A stretch of 9,376 nucleotides of DNA from an uncultured Desulfohalobiaceae bacterium (GTDB lineage: Bacteria; Desulfobacterota; Desulfovibrionia; Desulfovibrionales; Desulfonatronovibrionaceae). Below are positions 1 through 6,894 of the stretch, piece after piece. The position numbers were made by a program, and so were the translations under genes. The stretch's first letter is position 1; the number at the start of each line of letters is the position of its first letter. The stretch lies in contig CAJXJU010000025.1 in the NCBI GenBank assembly GCA_913055195.1, forward strand, positions 1-9,376, given 5' to 3'. Below the pieces are notes generated by a model. That model was not told the origin of the DNA, did no database searches, and saw only the letters and a list, made by a program, of their open reading frames with translations.

Positions 1-142
1 CTGGCGATTTAAGCCAATGCGGATCGTTTCCTGAAAACTGAATACACTGACAATTTGACTTTGTAACTGACTGAAAATATTGAACATTTTTTTAACTCAG
101 AAAGTTGAGGTATTTAATTTTTTTTAAGTCCATCATCTGTCC
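1..142. other. AT-rich non-coding stretch, no gene seen
   Basis: No open frame of useful length and no recognisable RNA gene are visible on either strand. The stretch has several short 'actga' words and T-rich runs. A possible plus-strand promoter (TTGACT at 55-60, 17-base spacer, TATTGA at 78-83) is only a weak match in the -10 and is not claimed. It may be the 3' intergenic region of a gene lying left of the window. Confidence 0.5.
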
Positions 143-190
143 CCGCTTGCCCTGTTGAATAAGCTCAACTTTAATTAACAGGGCAAGCGG
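143..190. terminator. Strong hairpin, probable (bidirectional) terminator
   Basis: A perfect 14-bp inverted repeat has its arms at 143-156 (ccgcttgccctgtt) and 177-190 (aacagggcaagcgg), with a 20-base loop. On the plus strand the stem is followed by a loosely T-rich stretch (taatttgttttg). On the minus strand there is no immediate T-run, only A/T-rich sequence about 15 bases later. It lies 96 bp downstream of the small minus-strand membrane-protein gene, so it could end that transcript, a plus-strand transcript entering from the left, or both. The hairpin is certain from the sequence; the terminator role is inferred. Confidence 0.55.
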
Positions 191-197
191 TAATTTG

Positions 198-212
198 TTT
201 TGTAGGCGACTC
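198..212 (+). repeat. Degenerate copy of the 20-bp GACTTTTTGCAGGCG repeat
   Basis: The word ttttgtaggcgactc differs by one base from the matching part of the repeat found at 8731-8750 (read on the minus strand) and resembles the end of the inverted-repeat element inside rimO (5453-5472). It sits 7 bases after the hairpin at 143-190. At 15 bases the match could be chance, but the same word in two other places makes a shared origin plausible. Confidence 0.35.
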
Positions 213-285
213 AATTACTGATTTTGCAAGGAATAATTCACCAGGCTTCCTAACTTCTCAACTTCTTATCTTCCTTCCTTTAAAT

Positions 286-435
286 CTAATGATGTCCTTC
301 CTTTTGTCCTTCTTTGATGCGGTAAATGGACACAGCCACAATAACGATAAAATAAATGAAAATAGCGCCTACTCCGAACATCCCTTCGGTTGTGCTGTGG
401 GACATATTGGTCAACAATTCAATAACGGTTTCCAT
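286..435 (-). CDS. Small single-pass membrane protein (49 aa), unknown function
   Basis: The product has a short polar N-terminus, one hydrophobic segment at about residues 19-39 (MFGVGAIFIYFIVIVAVSIY) and a short basic, His-ending tail (RIKEGQKEGHH), which suggests an inner-membrane protein with the C-terminus in the cytoplasm. I chose the ATG at 433-435 because GGAGG lies 7 bases upstream (447-443); an upstream in-frame ATG at 478-480 would run through the ribosome binding site and a perfect inverted repeat. Its size and shape resemble small accessory subunits of transporters or respiratory oxidases, but I see no motif that assigns it to any of them, and no large partner gene is adjacent. 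It seems to be a separate transcription unit downstream of mqnE, with a 149-bp gap. That it is a real gene is supported by the start signals and hydrophobic profile; its function is unknown. Confidence 0.72.
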   Translation of the reverse strand: METVIELLTNMSHSTTEGMFGVGAIFIYFIVIVAVSIYRIKEGQKEGHH

Positions 436-442
436 TGTTGTT

Positions 443-507
443 CCTCCCTGGCTTATGTGTGTTAAATTTTTAACAACCAATTAATGTCACAGGCCGGCAA
501 AAGTCAA
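443..507 (-). promoter_or_regulatory. Promoter, operator-like palindrome and RBS of the small membrane protein
   Basis: Reading the minus strand, TTGACT (507-502) is a 5/6 match to a -35 box. Sixteen bases further is ATTAAT (485-480), a 4/6 match to a -10 box. The predicted start site falls in or beside a perfect inverted repeat, TGTTAAA-AA-TTTAACA (475-460), with 7-bp arms and a 2-bp centre. Next comes GGAGG (447-443), 7 bases before the ATG. A palindrome over the start site is a common arrangement for repressor control. The inverted repeat and ribosome binding site are seen directly; the promoter and operator roles are inferred. Confidence 0.42.
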
Positions 508-531
508 TTATTTTTTTGATTTCAGACTAAC

Positions 532-608
532 CTCGAACTTAAAAAAGTGTTCAGCGGTTTGGGTTATCACAAAAGTTCACGGATTCAGGCTCGAACTTTA
601 AAAAAAGT
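532..608. repeat. Pair of near-identical 17-19 bp direct repeats at the 3' end of mqnE
   Basis: ctcgaacttaaaaaagt at 532-548 recurs as ctcgaactttaaaaaaagt at 590-608, differing only by one extra T and one extra A. The second copy covers the last codons and stop of mqnE (stop at 585-587), so the first looks like a downstream duplicate of the mqnE tail. Between them, aaagttc (572-578) can pair with gaacttt (593-599) to give a weak 7-bp hairpin at the mqnE stop, followed on the minus strand by TTTTG. This is only a marginal terminator candidate for the four-gene run. Confidence 0.4.
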
Positions 609-1652
609 ATCTCTTTGAACAGGCCTGAACCCTGCTTTTTCAATAAATTTACAAAGGTTCTTGATGGTCAAGCCTCTGGGTGTGTCAGCGCCAGCAGCAT
701 GACCAATTTTTTCCTCAACTATGGTGCCGTCAAAGTCATCAGCGCCGTACCACAGGGCCAACTGCGCGGCCTTGATGCCCGCAAATACCCAGTAGGCCTT
801 GATATGGGGGATATTGTCCAGAAATATTCTGGAGATGGCTATCATGCGCAAAAAGTCCAGGCCATCCGGTCCCTCTGCCTTTAAATTGTTATTTGCAGGC
901 TGATAAGGCAGGGGAATAAAGCATAAAAAACCACCTGTTTCATCCTGGAGATTGCGCAAAGACTCAAGATGATGTAAGCGGTCTTCCCAGGTTTCAATGT
1001 GCCCGAAGAGCATGGTGCAATTGGTAGGAATGCCCAGATTATGGGCCTTTTTATGGATATTCAGCCACTTTTGGCCGGATATTTTTTCCGGACAGAGTTT
1101 TTGTCGTAAAAGAGGATCAAATACCTCGGCTCCGCCACCTGGCAAGGCATCCAGGCCGGCTTCGTGTAATTCCTGGAGTACCCTGGCAGGTGATAAGTCG
1201 TATTTGTCCGCCAGAAAGGCTATTTCAACAGCGGTAAAGGCCTTTATCTTTACGCCGGGCCGGATTTCTTTAATGCTTTTCAGCAGCTCTAAATAATATG
1301 AGTAAGGCAGATCAGGGTTTAGCCCGCCCACAATATGGACTTCCTGGATAGGTTCATTGATGCGGCTTTTGATTGCTTCTTTTATCTGGTCTATGGAATA
1401 GGTGTATGCACCGTCCTGGCCTGGCCTTTTACTGTATGCACAGAAGCGGCACGCATTCTGACAGATATTGGTATAATTAATATGTTGATTATAGACATAA
1501 AAGGCCTGATCAGCATATAATTTAGTACGTATCTGATAGGCCAGACGGCCCAGCTCATGAATGGATGCGGCCTTAACAAGTTGCAGGGCTTCCTTTAAAG
1601 AAATTCTTAAGCCTTGCTTTGCCTTCTCGATAATTCTTTGAGTGTCATTCAT
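585..1652 (-). CDS. mqnE: Aminofutalosine synthase MqnE (radical SAM, menaquinone synthesis)
   Basis: MqnE joins 3-[(1-carboxyvinyl)oxy]benzoate to S-adenosylmethionine to make aminofutalosine in the futalosine route to menaquinone, in the cytoplasm. The 355-residue product has the radical-SAM cluster motif C64-x3-C68-x2-C71 inside HINYTNICQNACRFCAYSKR, then GAYTYS, IVGGLNPDLPYSYY (107-120), KAFTAVEI (137-144), the glycine-rich LPGGGAEVF (170-178), CPEKIS (187-192), TMLFGHIE (213-220) and QDETGGF (236-242). These words are typical of MqnE and separate it from the related MqnC; the length is normal for the family. The ATG overlaps the end of sppA by 8 bp and has no clear ribosome binding site, so translational coupling to sppA is likely. 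It is the last gene of the run. No other mqn genes are in the window; in many genomes they are scattered. Identity is confident from motifs. Confidence 0.93.
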   Translation of the reverse strand: MNDTQRIIEKAKQGLRISLKEALQLVKAASIHELGRLAYQIRTKLYADQAFYVYNQHINYTNICQNACRFCAYSKRPGQDGAYTYSIDQIKEAIKSRINEPIQEVHIVGGLNPDLPYSYYLELLKSIKEIRPGVKIKAFTAVEIAFLADKYDLSPARVLQELHEAGLDALPGGGAEVFDPLLRQKLCPEKISGQKWLNIHKKAHNLGIPTNCTMLFGHIETWEDRLHHLESLRNLQDETGGFLCFIPLPYQPANNNLKAEGPDGLDFLRMIAISRIFLDNIPHIKAYWVFAGIKAAQLALWYGADDFDGTIVEEKIGHAAGADTPRGLTIKNLCKFIEKAGFRPVQRDTFFKVRA

Positions 1653-2535
1653 AAGTAAATATCCATTGAGGACCCAAAATTTGTTCCTTGAAAGTAAGTT
1701 TACCCAGAATTTTTTCTACCAGAGAGAATTTTTCTGGCGGACCTTCTACCAGAGAAATTTTGCCTTTAATTCTGGCTAATGAGCGTAATATCTCCAGAGC
1801 TTTGTCAAATCCTCCCAGCTCATCCACTAATCCGGCATCTTTGGCCTGACGACCGGTCATGGCCCGGCCATCGGCCAGTTTTTTCACTTGCTTTATATCC
1901 ATATGACGGCTGGCAGCTACATCATTTACAAATTGTGCGTGAAGGTCATTGACCAGGGTTTGAAAATATTTTTTTTCTTCATCAGTTAAAGGACGAAAAG
2001 GGGTGCCTGCGTTTTTGAGCTTACCACTGGTAATTGTCTGCTCTTTGATACCTATTTTTTTCATTAACTCAGCAAAATTGGTAAGTTGTGCTTTGACTCC
2101 AATACTGGCTGTTAATGTTCCGGGGTTAGCCACAATTTTATGCGCTGCGCAGGCAATATAATAGCCTCCAGATGCTGCAACCGCTCCCATTGAGACCACA
2201 ACCTTTTTCTTATTAGCTAAACGTTTTAGGGCAGAGTAAATTTCCTGCGACGGACCAACAACGCCGCCAGGAGAGTTAATGCGGACTATTACCCCAGCGA
2301 TAGAGTCATCGTCGCGAAGCTGATTGATCCATGATGTGATTTTTCTGGAGTCGGTGATGAGACCAGTAATATTGACTACCCCTACTCTGGTAGCAAAAAA
2401 ACTTCTTAAACCTGAAGGACTAAAATAAGAATAAAAAACGGCCATGGCCCCGATAATCAGGACCACAGCCGTTAAAATTAATCCAAAGCCAAAAAGCAAT
2501 GGGTGTTTTTGACTGAATTTAAGCTTGTTCTCCAT
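1645..2535 (-). CDS. sppA: Signal peptide peptidase SppA, short (36K-type) form
   Basis: This is a membrane-anchored serine protease that degrades signal peptides left in the membrane after protein export. The 296-residue product has one N-terminal membrane segment at about residues 13-38, then an S49-family protease domain. RINSPGG (85-91) is the oxyanion-region motif. Ser122 in GAVAASGGYYIA is the expected nucleophile. Lys174 in SGKLKNAGTP is the expected general base, at the same 52-residue spacing as the Ser/Lys pair of the Bacillus subtilis enzyme. GQAxDAGLVDELGG-type sequence follows at 229-242 (GRQAKDAGLVDELGG). The size matches the single-domain form, about half the length of the E. 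coli protein. The start overlaps the rpsA stop by 17 bp, with a weak AGGA upstream, and the stop overlaps mqnE by 8 bp. Some family members have other membrane or tail-editing roles, which sequence cannot exclude. Confidence 0.92.
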   Translation of the reverse strand: MENKLKFSQKHPLLFGFGLILTAVVLIIGAMAVFYSYFSPSGLRSFFATRVGVVNITGLITDSRKITSWINQLRDDDSIAGVIVRINSPGGVVGPSQEIYSALKRLANKKKVVVSMGAVAASGGYYIACAAHKIVANPGTLTASIGVKAQLTNFAELMKKIGIKEQTITSGKLKNAGTPFRPLTDEEKKYFQTLVNDLHAQFVNDVAASRHMDIKQVKKLADGRAMTGRQAKDAGLVDELGGFDKALEILRSLARIKGKISLVEGPPEKFSLVEKILGKLTFKEQILGPQWIFTYE

Positions 2536-4258
2536 TATCCTGTTCTAGTTTCTGGCGAATAAGTTCACCCAGATTGCTTCCAGCAGCAGCGCTGGATTTG
2601 TTTTTAAAATCCTGTGCCCGTTTTTTCTCTTCTTCTTCCTGGAACTGCTTGATAGAAAGTCCAAGCCTTCTTTCATCCGCACTGACATGGATGACTTTGG
2701 CCCGAATTTCCTGACCTTCCTGGAATACTTCTTTGGGATTCTTGATTTTTTTACGGCTCATTTCTGAGACATGAACCAGCCCTTCAATGCCTTCCTCTAC
2801 CTCAACGAACAGGCCGAAGTCAGTAATATTGGTGAGTTTTCCAATTACAGTAGTTCCAACTGGATAACGATCAGGAACTTCCAGCCAGGGATCTTCGGTG
2901 AGTTGCTTGATTCCCAATGTGAATTTCTCATTTTCCTTATCTACAGTAAGAACTTTGGCCCGGACAATGTCGCCAACTTTATACAATTCCTTAGGATGAC
3001 GTATTTTTTTGGTCCAGGAAATGTCTGAGACATGAATGAGACCGTCAATACCATCTTCTATGCCGATAAACAGGCCGAATTCAGTGATGTTTTTGATGGG
3101 AGCTTCTAAGATTGTACCTTCAGGATATTTTTCAGCCACTATATCCCAGGGGTTGGGATTCACCTGCTTCATGCCCAGAGAGATACGCTTGCGCTCTGCA
3201 TCCACACCTAAAATGACCACCTCAACTTCATCGCCAACCTTGACCATCTGTGAAGGATGACGCAGCTTCCTGGTCCAGGACATCTCTGAAATGTGCACCA
3301 GACCTTCAACTCCGTCGCCCAATTCCACGAATGCTCCGTAGTCCACCAGATTAGTAACTTTTCCTTTTAGTTTTGTGCCTACTGGAAAGCGTTCTGTAAT
3401 ATTTTCCCACGGATCAGGAACAAGCTGTTTCAGACCCAGAGAAACCTTTTTTTCTTTCGGGTCAAAGCTAATTACTTTTAATTCGAGCTCATCGCCGAGC
3501 TGGACCATCTCTTTGGGGTGCTTAATCCTTTTCCAGGACATATCTGTTATATGTAGTAAGCCGTCAACCCCGCCTAAATCAATGAATACACCATATTCAG
3601 TGATATTTTTTACCTTTCCTTTTACTACCTGACCTTCAGCCAGGGTAGAGAGTAGCTCTTCGCGCTTCTTTTCCCTTTCTTCTTCCAGCAACACGCGACG
3701 GGAGACAATGATGTTGCTCCGACGGCGATTGATTTTGAGAACACGAAAATCAAATTCCTGGCCGACCAGGGCGTCCATATCTGGCACCGGTCTTAAATCG
3801 ACATGTGAGCCAGGCAAAAAGGCAATTATGCCACCTAAATCAACGTGATAACCACCTTTGATGCGTTTTATGATGCGAGCCCTGATGGTGCCGTTTTCTT
3901 CCATGAGCTGTTCCAGCTCATCAAGGAGTTTAAATCGCCTGGCACGTTCATAAGAAAGGGTGATGGCGCCCTCAACTTCATCTTTGGATACCACATAGAC
4001 ATCCACTTTGTCGCCTTCCTGCACTGTCAGATTGCCATTGCTGTCCTGAAATTCTTCCACAGGAATTTGACCTTCGGATTTGAAGCTGACGTCCACAAGG
4101 ACGTAATTTGGTGTGATCTTGACAACTTCACCAGAAATGATGGAGCCTTCCTGAACTTCATCAAAGTCAGAGTTCAAATATTTTTCTAGCTCAGCTTCAA
4201 AGTTCACCTCCATGTCAAAATTAGGTTTTGTTTCCACCATGTTGTTTGTGTTTTCCAT
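2519..4258 (-). CDS. rpsA: 30S ribosomal protein S1, six S1 domains
   Basis: S1 binds mRNA leaders, helping the 30S subunit start translation on structured or weakly Shine-Dalgarno messages. The 579-residue product carries six S1 (OB-fold) repeats at about residues 37-104, 121-187, 208-277, 293-364, 379-451 and 466-536. The first two are divergent, as expected for the ribosome-docking domains. The last four carry the repeated G-x-V-x(n)-[YF]G-[AVL]-F-[VI] ... GL-[VIL]-H-[VI]-S pattern. A charged linker (about 188-205, EEEREKKREELL) separates domains 2 and 3, and the tail (540-579) is acidic/basic and low in structure. The start is firm: AGGGGG lies 6 bases before the ATG. The gene lies 81 bp downstream of rimO and overlaps sppA. 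Length and domain count match full-length proteobacterial S1. Confidence 0.96.
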   Translation of the reverse strand: MENTNNMVETKPNFDMEVNFEAELEKYLNSDFDEVQEGSIISGEVVKITPNYVLVDVSFKSEGQIPVEEFQDSNGNLTVQEGDKVDVYVVSKDEVEGAITLSYERARRFKLLDELEQLMEENGTIRARIIKRIKGGYHVDLGGIIAFLPGSHVDLRPVPDMDALVGQEFDFRVLKINRRRSNIIVSRRVLLEEEREKKREELLSTLAEGQVVKGKVKNITEYGVFIDLGGVDGLLHITDMSWKRIKHPKEMVQLGDELELKVISFDPKEKKVSLGLKQLVPDPWENITERFPVGTKLKGKVTNLVDYGAFVELGDGVEGLVHISEMSWTRKLRHPSQMVKVGDEVEVVILGVDAERKRISLGMKQVNPNPWDIVAEKYPEGTILEAPIKNITEFGLFIGIEDGIDGLIHVSDISWTKKIRHPKELYKVGDIVRAKVLTVDKENEKFTLGIKQLTEDPWLEVPDRYPVGTTVIGKLTNITDFGLFVEVEEGIEGLVHVSEMSRKKIKNPKEVFQEGQEIRAKVIHVSADERRLGLSIKQFQEEEEKKRAQDFKNKSSAAAGSNLGELIRQKLEQDNGEQA

Positions 4259-4339
4259 AAAAACCCCCTAACACACAATAATTTTCCAGAGTCCTAGCAG
4301 ATAGGATGGTAGATGGCAATAAGTATTTTAACCTCCTCT
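4259..4339 (-). promoter_or_regulatory. rimO-rpsA spacer and rpsA leader, with hairpin and extra Shine-Dalgarno-like site
   Basis: Read on the minus strand, the rimO stop is followed at once by GAGGAGGT (4338-4331), a near-perfect Shine-Dalgarno sequence with no ATG or GTG at a suitable distance. Next is a short hairpin TCCTA-TCTGC-TAGGA (4306-4292), extended by CCA/TGG across a 3-base bulge, and then the true rpsA ribosome binding site TAGGGGG (4270-4264). The TCCTA arm could instead pair with the TAGGG of that site, so two exclusive folds are conceivable. S1 is known to regulate its own translation in E. coli; whether this leader does so is inference. Confidence 0.35.
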
Positions 4340-5830
4340 TCAAGCAAGCGCTACCAGATCGTAAGTTTTGGCTTCGTGGATGATGGCGGAAACTATTGAC
4401 CCGCTATGGACGTCCGGGCCGCTGATGTAGGTCAGGCCATCAATTCCCGGGGCCTGGAACCAGGTTCTTCCAACAAACAGCCCCGGCCATTCAGGGTGTG
4501 CTCTGTCCACCAGTACATCAATGGTTTCTCCTTCATATTCTGCCAGGATTCGGGCGCTAATTTTTTGTTGCATTCTCATAATCAGATCCTGGCGTATTTT
4601 TTTCTCCTTATCTGGAATCTGGTAAGGAAGAGTGGCCGCTTTTGTGCCCTGTTCAGGGTAATAAGGGAATACGCCGAGATGGTGGAAGCAGCTGCGTTCT
4701 ACAAAATCGCAGAGGGTCTGGAAGTGTTTATCTGTCTCGCCTGGATAGCCCACGATCAAGGTGGTACGGAGGGCAGCCCCGGGTAAATAATTGCGAATGC
4801 GATCAATGATTTCTTGAGGATTTCTGGCAAAGGGTCGCCCCATGGACTTTAATATCTGGGGATGGGCATGCTGCAAGGGGAGATCAAAATAAGGCACAAA
4901 GGGTTCCCCGCAACCAGCTAAAAATTTGAGCAAACTCTGGCTTAGTCCGGCCGGATAGAGATACATAATCCTGAGCCACTTCAGTCTGGACAGGGATAAG
5001 AGTTTGTCTAAAAGTGTCCTGAGGCCATATTTGTAGCCCAGATCGCGTCCATAGGCAGTGCTGTCTTGCGCTACAAGGATGATTTCCTTGGCTCCCTGGT
5101 CCAGAATAAATTTAGCCTCCTGCATAACCTGGTCGAGTGGTCTGGATTTGAGCCGGCCCCTTATGGAAGGGATGGTGCAAAAAGAGCATTTATTGTTGCA
5201 CCCTTCACTAATTTTTAGATAAGCAAAGCTCTTAGGGGTGGTTAGGAGCCGCTTTATAGAGTCACCCCTTATATCCCTTGTGTCCAGCGCTTTTGCGATT
5301 GTCTGATGCAGGGACAAATCTGGTGTGTTTTTGCCCTTTCTGTTAGAAGATTCGCCTGGGGGGACAGACGAACAGCGATAGCGAGCGTTGGGCAGGGGCG
5401 TATTGCTATACGCCCCTACCATTACCCGTTCTCCTGTCCCCTTCAGAGTTTCGACTTTTTGCAGGCGAATCTTAAAATGTCGGAACACAATTTCAGGTAA
5501 TTTAAACTGGTACTTGATAGGCAGAAAAATATCCACTTCAGGGATTTCTCTTTTTAATTCCTGCCCAAAGCGGGAGACCAGGCAGCCGGTAACTACCAAC
5601 AGAGGATTTTGGCTACTTTCCTTAACTATTTCTACCATTTCAAGGATATTTTGCAGGGATTCCTCAATGGCCGGCTGGATAAAGGCGCAAGTATTTATGA
5701 GGATAATCCTGGCTTTTTCCGGGCTGTCAACAACGCGGCAAAAATTTTTTACCGATCCCAGCATATTTTCTGTATCCACCAGGTTTTTGGGACAGCCAAG
5801 GCTTATGGTGTAAATGTCCAGCACGTTCAT
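4340..5830 (-). CDS. rimO: Ribosomal protein S12 methylthiotransferase RimO, with an unusual insert
   Basis: RimO adds a methylthio group to a conserved aspartate of ribosomal protein S12, using two iron-sulfur clusters and S-adenosylmethionine. The 496-residue product has an N-terminal UPF0004 domain (about 1-115) with cysteines C13, C48 and C83 for one cluster, and a radical-SAM domain with C211-x3-C215-x2-C218 in [19 protein letters not shown]-terminal TRAM RNA/protein-binding domain lies at about 430-494. [12 protein letters not shown] at the N-terminus and CTIPSIRG favour RimO over MiaB. The family usually runs about 430-440 residues. The excess sits between the first two domains (about 116-202), where residues about 120-162 are encoded by a nested inverted-repeat DNA element. 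All catalytic motifs remain and the frame is open, so the protein may be active. The ATG is the only start that keeps the N-terminal motif; its ribosome binding site (AGAAAAG) is weak. It heads the minus-strand run. Confidence 0.94.
   Translation of the reverse strand: MNVLDIYTISLGCPKNLVDTENMLGSVKNFCRVVDSPEKARIILINTCAFIQPAIEESLQNILEMVEIVKESSQNPLLVVTGCLVSRFGQELKREIPEVDIFLPIKYQFKLPEIVFRHFKIRLQKVETLKGTGERVMVGAYSNTPLPNARYRCSSVPPGESSNRKGKNTPDLSLHQTIAKALDTRDIRGDSIKRLLTTPKSFAYLKISEGCNNKCSFCTIPSIRGRLKSRPLDQVMQEAKFILDQGAKEIILVAQDSTAYGRDLGYKYGLRTLLDKLLSLSRLKWLRIMYLYPAGLSQSLLKFLAGCGEPFVPYFDLPLQHAHPQILKSMGRPFARNPQEIIDRIRNYLPGAALRTTLIVGYPGETDKHFQTLCDFVERSCFHHLGVFPYYPEQGTKAATLPYQIPDKEKKIRQDLIMRMQQKISARILAEYEGETIDVLVDRAHPEWPGLFVGRTWFQAPGIDGLTYISGPDVHSGSIVSAIIHEAKTYDLVALA
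5347..5473. repeat. Nested inverted-repeat (MITE-like) element inside rimO
   Basis: Three concentric inverted repeats are visible. The outer arms are aagattcgcctg (5347-5358) and caggcgaatctt (5462-5473), a perfect 12 bp. Inside them are ggggacag (5360-5367) and ctgtcccc (5434-5441), a perfect 8 bp. At the centre is a 13-bp palindrome with one mismatch, arms 5391-5403 and 5408-5420, reading ggggcgtat...atacgcccc. The right end, gactttttgcaggcgaatct (5453-5472), matches 8750-8731 on the minus strand at 19 of 20 bases. The element lies in the stretch where RimO is longer than usual and is translated in frame on the minus strand as residues about 120-162. No clear target-site duplication is seen. 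It has no transposase; it looks like a non-autonomous palindromic repeat. Mobility is inferred. Confidence 0.72.
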
Positions 5831-5919
5831 ACTTTTCTTTTATTAACTTTTTATGTACATATCAAAAGATTTGCGCATTACCGTTCAACCAATACATTAA
5901 TAAACGAGGTAAAAAAATT
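5831..5919. promoter_or_regulatory. Divergent intergenic region between rimO and pyrB
   Basis: This 89-bp AT-rich gap must hold the promoters of both the minus-strand rimO run and the plus-strand pyr genes, unless they are transcribed from elsewhere. Weak candidates are, for pyrB, TTGCGC (5871-5876) and TACATT (5893-5898) with a 16-base spacer, and for rimO, TTGAAC (5888-5883) with a poor -10 near 5864-5859. An 8-bp palindrome, atgtacat, lies at 5853-5860. The pyrB ribosome binding site is GAGGT (5906-5910), 9 bases before its ATG. I see no leader peptide, pyrimidine attenuator or riboswitch. Promoter placements are low confidence; that the region is regulatory is likely from the gene arrangement. 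Confidence 0.45.
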
Positions 5920-6846
5920 ATGCATTGGCCGCATAAGGACCTTTTGGATGTTTCTCAGTTATCAGTCGAGGAAATCCGGCATATTTTCGAGACGGCTCGC
6001 CATTTTTTGGAAATTAACCGCAGGCCAATAAAAAAAGTGCCTACTTTAAAAGGTAAAAGCGTGGTTCTTTTTTTTGCCGAGCCATCTACAAGGACCAGGA
6101 CTTCCTTTGATATGGCCGCTAAACGCCTTTCAGCAGATAGTTTCTCCTTGAGCAAGTCGGGTAGCAGTCTGCTCAAAGGAGAGAGCCTTAAAGATACTGC
6201 CCTCACATTGCAAGCCATGAATCCGGATGCCATTGTGGTCAGGCACAGTTTCAGCGGGGCAGCGGAGTTTCTGGCTAAAAATTTGCGGTGCACAGTGATC
6301 AATGCCGGTGATGGCTGGCATGCTCATCCTACCCAGGCTCTTCTGGATGGCTTTACCCTGACACAGGTCTGGAAAAGCTTTGAAGGAAAGGAAGTGCTTA
6401 TTCTGGGGGATATTGCTCATAGCCGGGTGGCACGGTCTGATGTTGACCTTTTGACCAGGCTGGGTGCCAGGGTGAGGCTCTGCGCCCCTAAGACTCTGCT
6501 CCCTTATAATGTAAAAAAATGGCCGGTGACAGTATTTACTGATTTAGACCGGGCATGTGAAGGTGTTGACGCGGTTATTTGTCTAAGACTTCAATTGGAG
6601 CGTCAGGAAGCCGGGCTGTTGCCAGATTTGAGAGAATATGCCCGGCGTTATGGGCTTGGACGTAAACACCTGGCTCTGGCCAAAGATGATGTCAAGATTA
6701 TGCATCCAGGTCCCATGAACAGGGGCATTGAAATTTCGTCGGAACTGGCGGACGGGGATCAGAGTTTGATTCTGGATCAGGTGGAGGCTGGCGTGGCAGT
6801 ACGTATGGCTATCCTTTTTATATATTTATTAAGGGAAGGAAGATAG
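5920..6846 (+). CDS. pyrB: Aspartate carbamoyltransferase catalytic subunit PyrB
   Basis: PyrB condenses carbamoyl phosphate with aspartate to carbamoyl aspartate, step two of de novo UMP synthesis, in the cytoplasm. The 308-residue product has the carbamoyl-phosphate loop S56-T57-R58-T59-R60 ([11 protein letters not shown]) and the mobile loop [10 protein letters not shown] with Lys86. [13 protein letters not shown] carries His136, and [11 protein letters not shown] carries Arg169 and Arg172. The [11 protein letters not shown] motif (262-272) is of the type seen in Bacillus-like and DHOase-associated enzymes rather than the HPLPR of E. coli. Length is normal. No pyrI regulatory-subunit gene is nearby, so allosteric control of the E. 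coli kind is not expected from this locus. It is the first plus-strand gene, 48 bp before pyrC, and probably co-transcribed with it. A physical complex with PyrC, known for some class A enzymes, is possible but inferred. Confidence 0.95.
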   Translation: MHWPHKDLLDVSQLSVEEIRHIFETARHFLEINRRPIKKVPTLKGKSVVLFFAEPSTRTRTSFDMAAKRLSADSFSLSKSGSSLLKGESLKDTALTLQAMNPDAIVVRHSFSGAAEFLAKNLRCTVINAGDGWHAHPTQALLDGFTLTQVWKSFEGKEVLILGDIAHSRVARSDVDLLTRLGARVRLCAPKTLLPYNVKKWPVTVFTDLDRACEGVDAVICLRLQLERQEAGLLPDLREYARRYGLGRKHLALAKDDVKIMHPGPMNRGIEISSELADGDQSLILDQVEAGVAVRMAILFIYLLREGR

Positions 6847-6894
6847 GAAGTTGGAAAGACAGAATTAGGCTGGTAAAAATAAGGAGAGGATGTG

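Noticed and set aside
55..83. TTGACT-17-TATTGA as a plus-strand promoter near the left edge
   Set aside because: The -10 matches only 3 of 6 positions and no gene follows on the plus strand before the hairpin at 143-190.
436..480. Upstream ATG at 478-480 for the small membrane protein (64 aa form)
   Set aside because: It would translate through the inverted repeat and the GGAGG ribosome binding site, and has no ribosome binding site of its own. The ATG at 433-435 is better supported.
2519..4258. Internal sequence repeats in rpsA considered as a tandem repeat array
   Set aside because: They are the coding copies of six homologous S1 domains with diverged DNA, not a separate repeat element or CRISPR array.
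4317..4338. Leader peptide starting at ATT/TTG after the GAGGAGGT site in the rimO-rpsA spacer
   Set aside because: The candidate starts are 11-12 bases from the Shine-Dalgarno site, too far for good use, and are rare codons. The ATT frame ends after a few codons and the TTG frame runs into rpsA out of frame. Kept only as a possible decoy site.
5609..6031. Plus-strand open frame of 140 codons spanning the rimO 5' end and pyrB start
   Set aside because: It runs antisense to the rimO N-terminal domain and out of frame with pyrB, crossing the divergent promoter region. It is a shadow frame.
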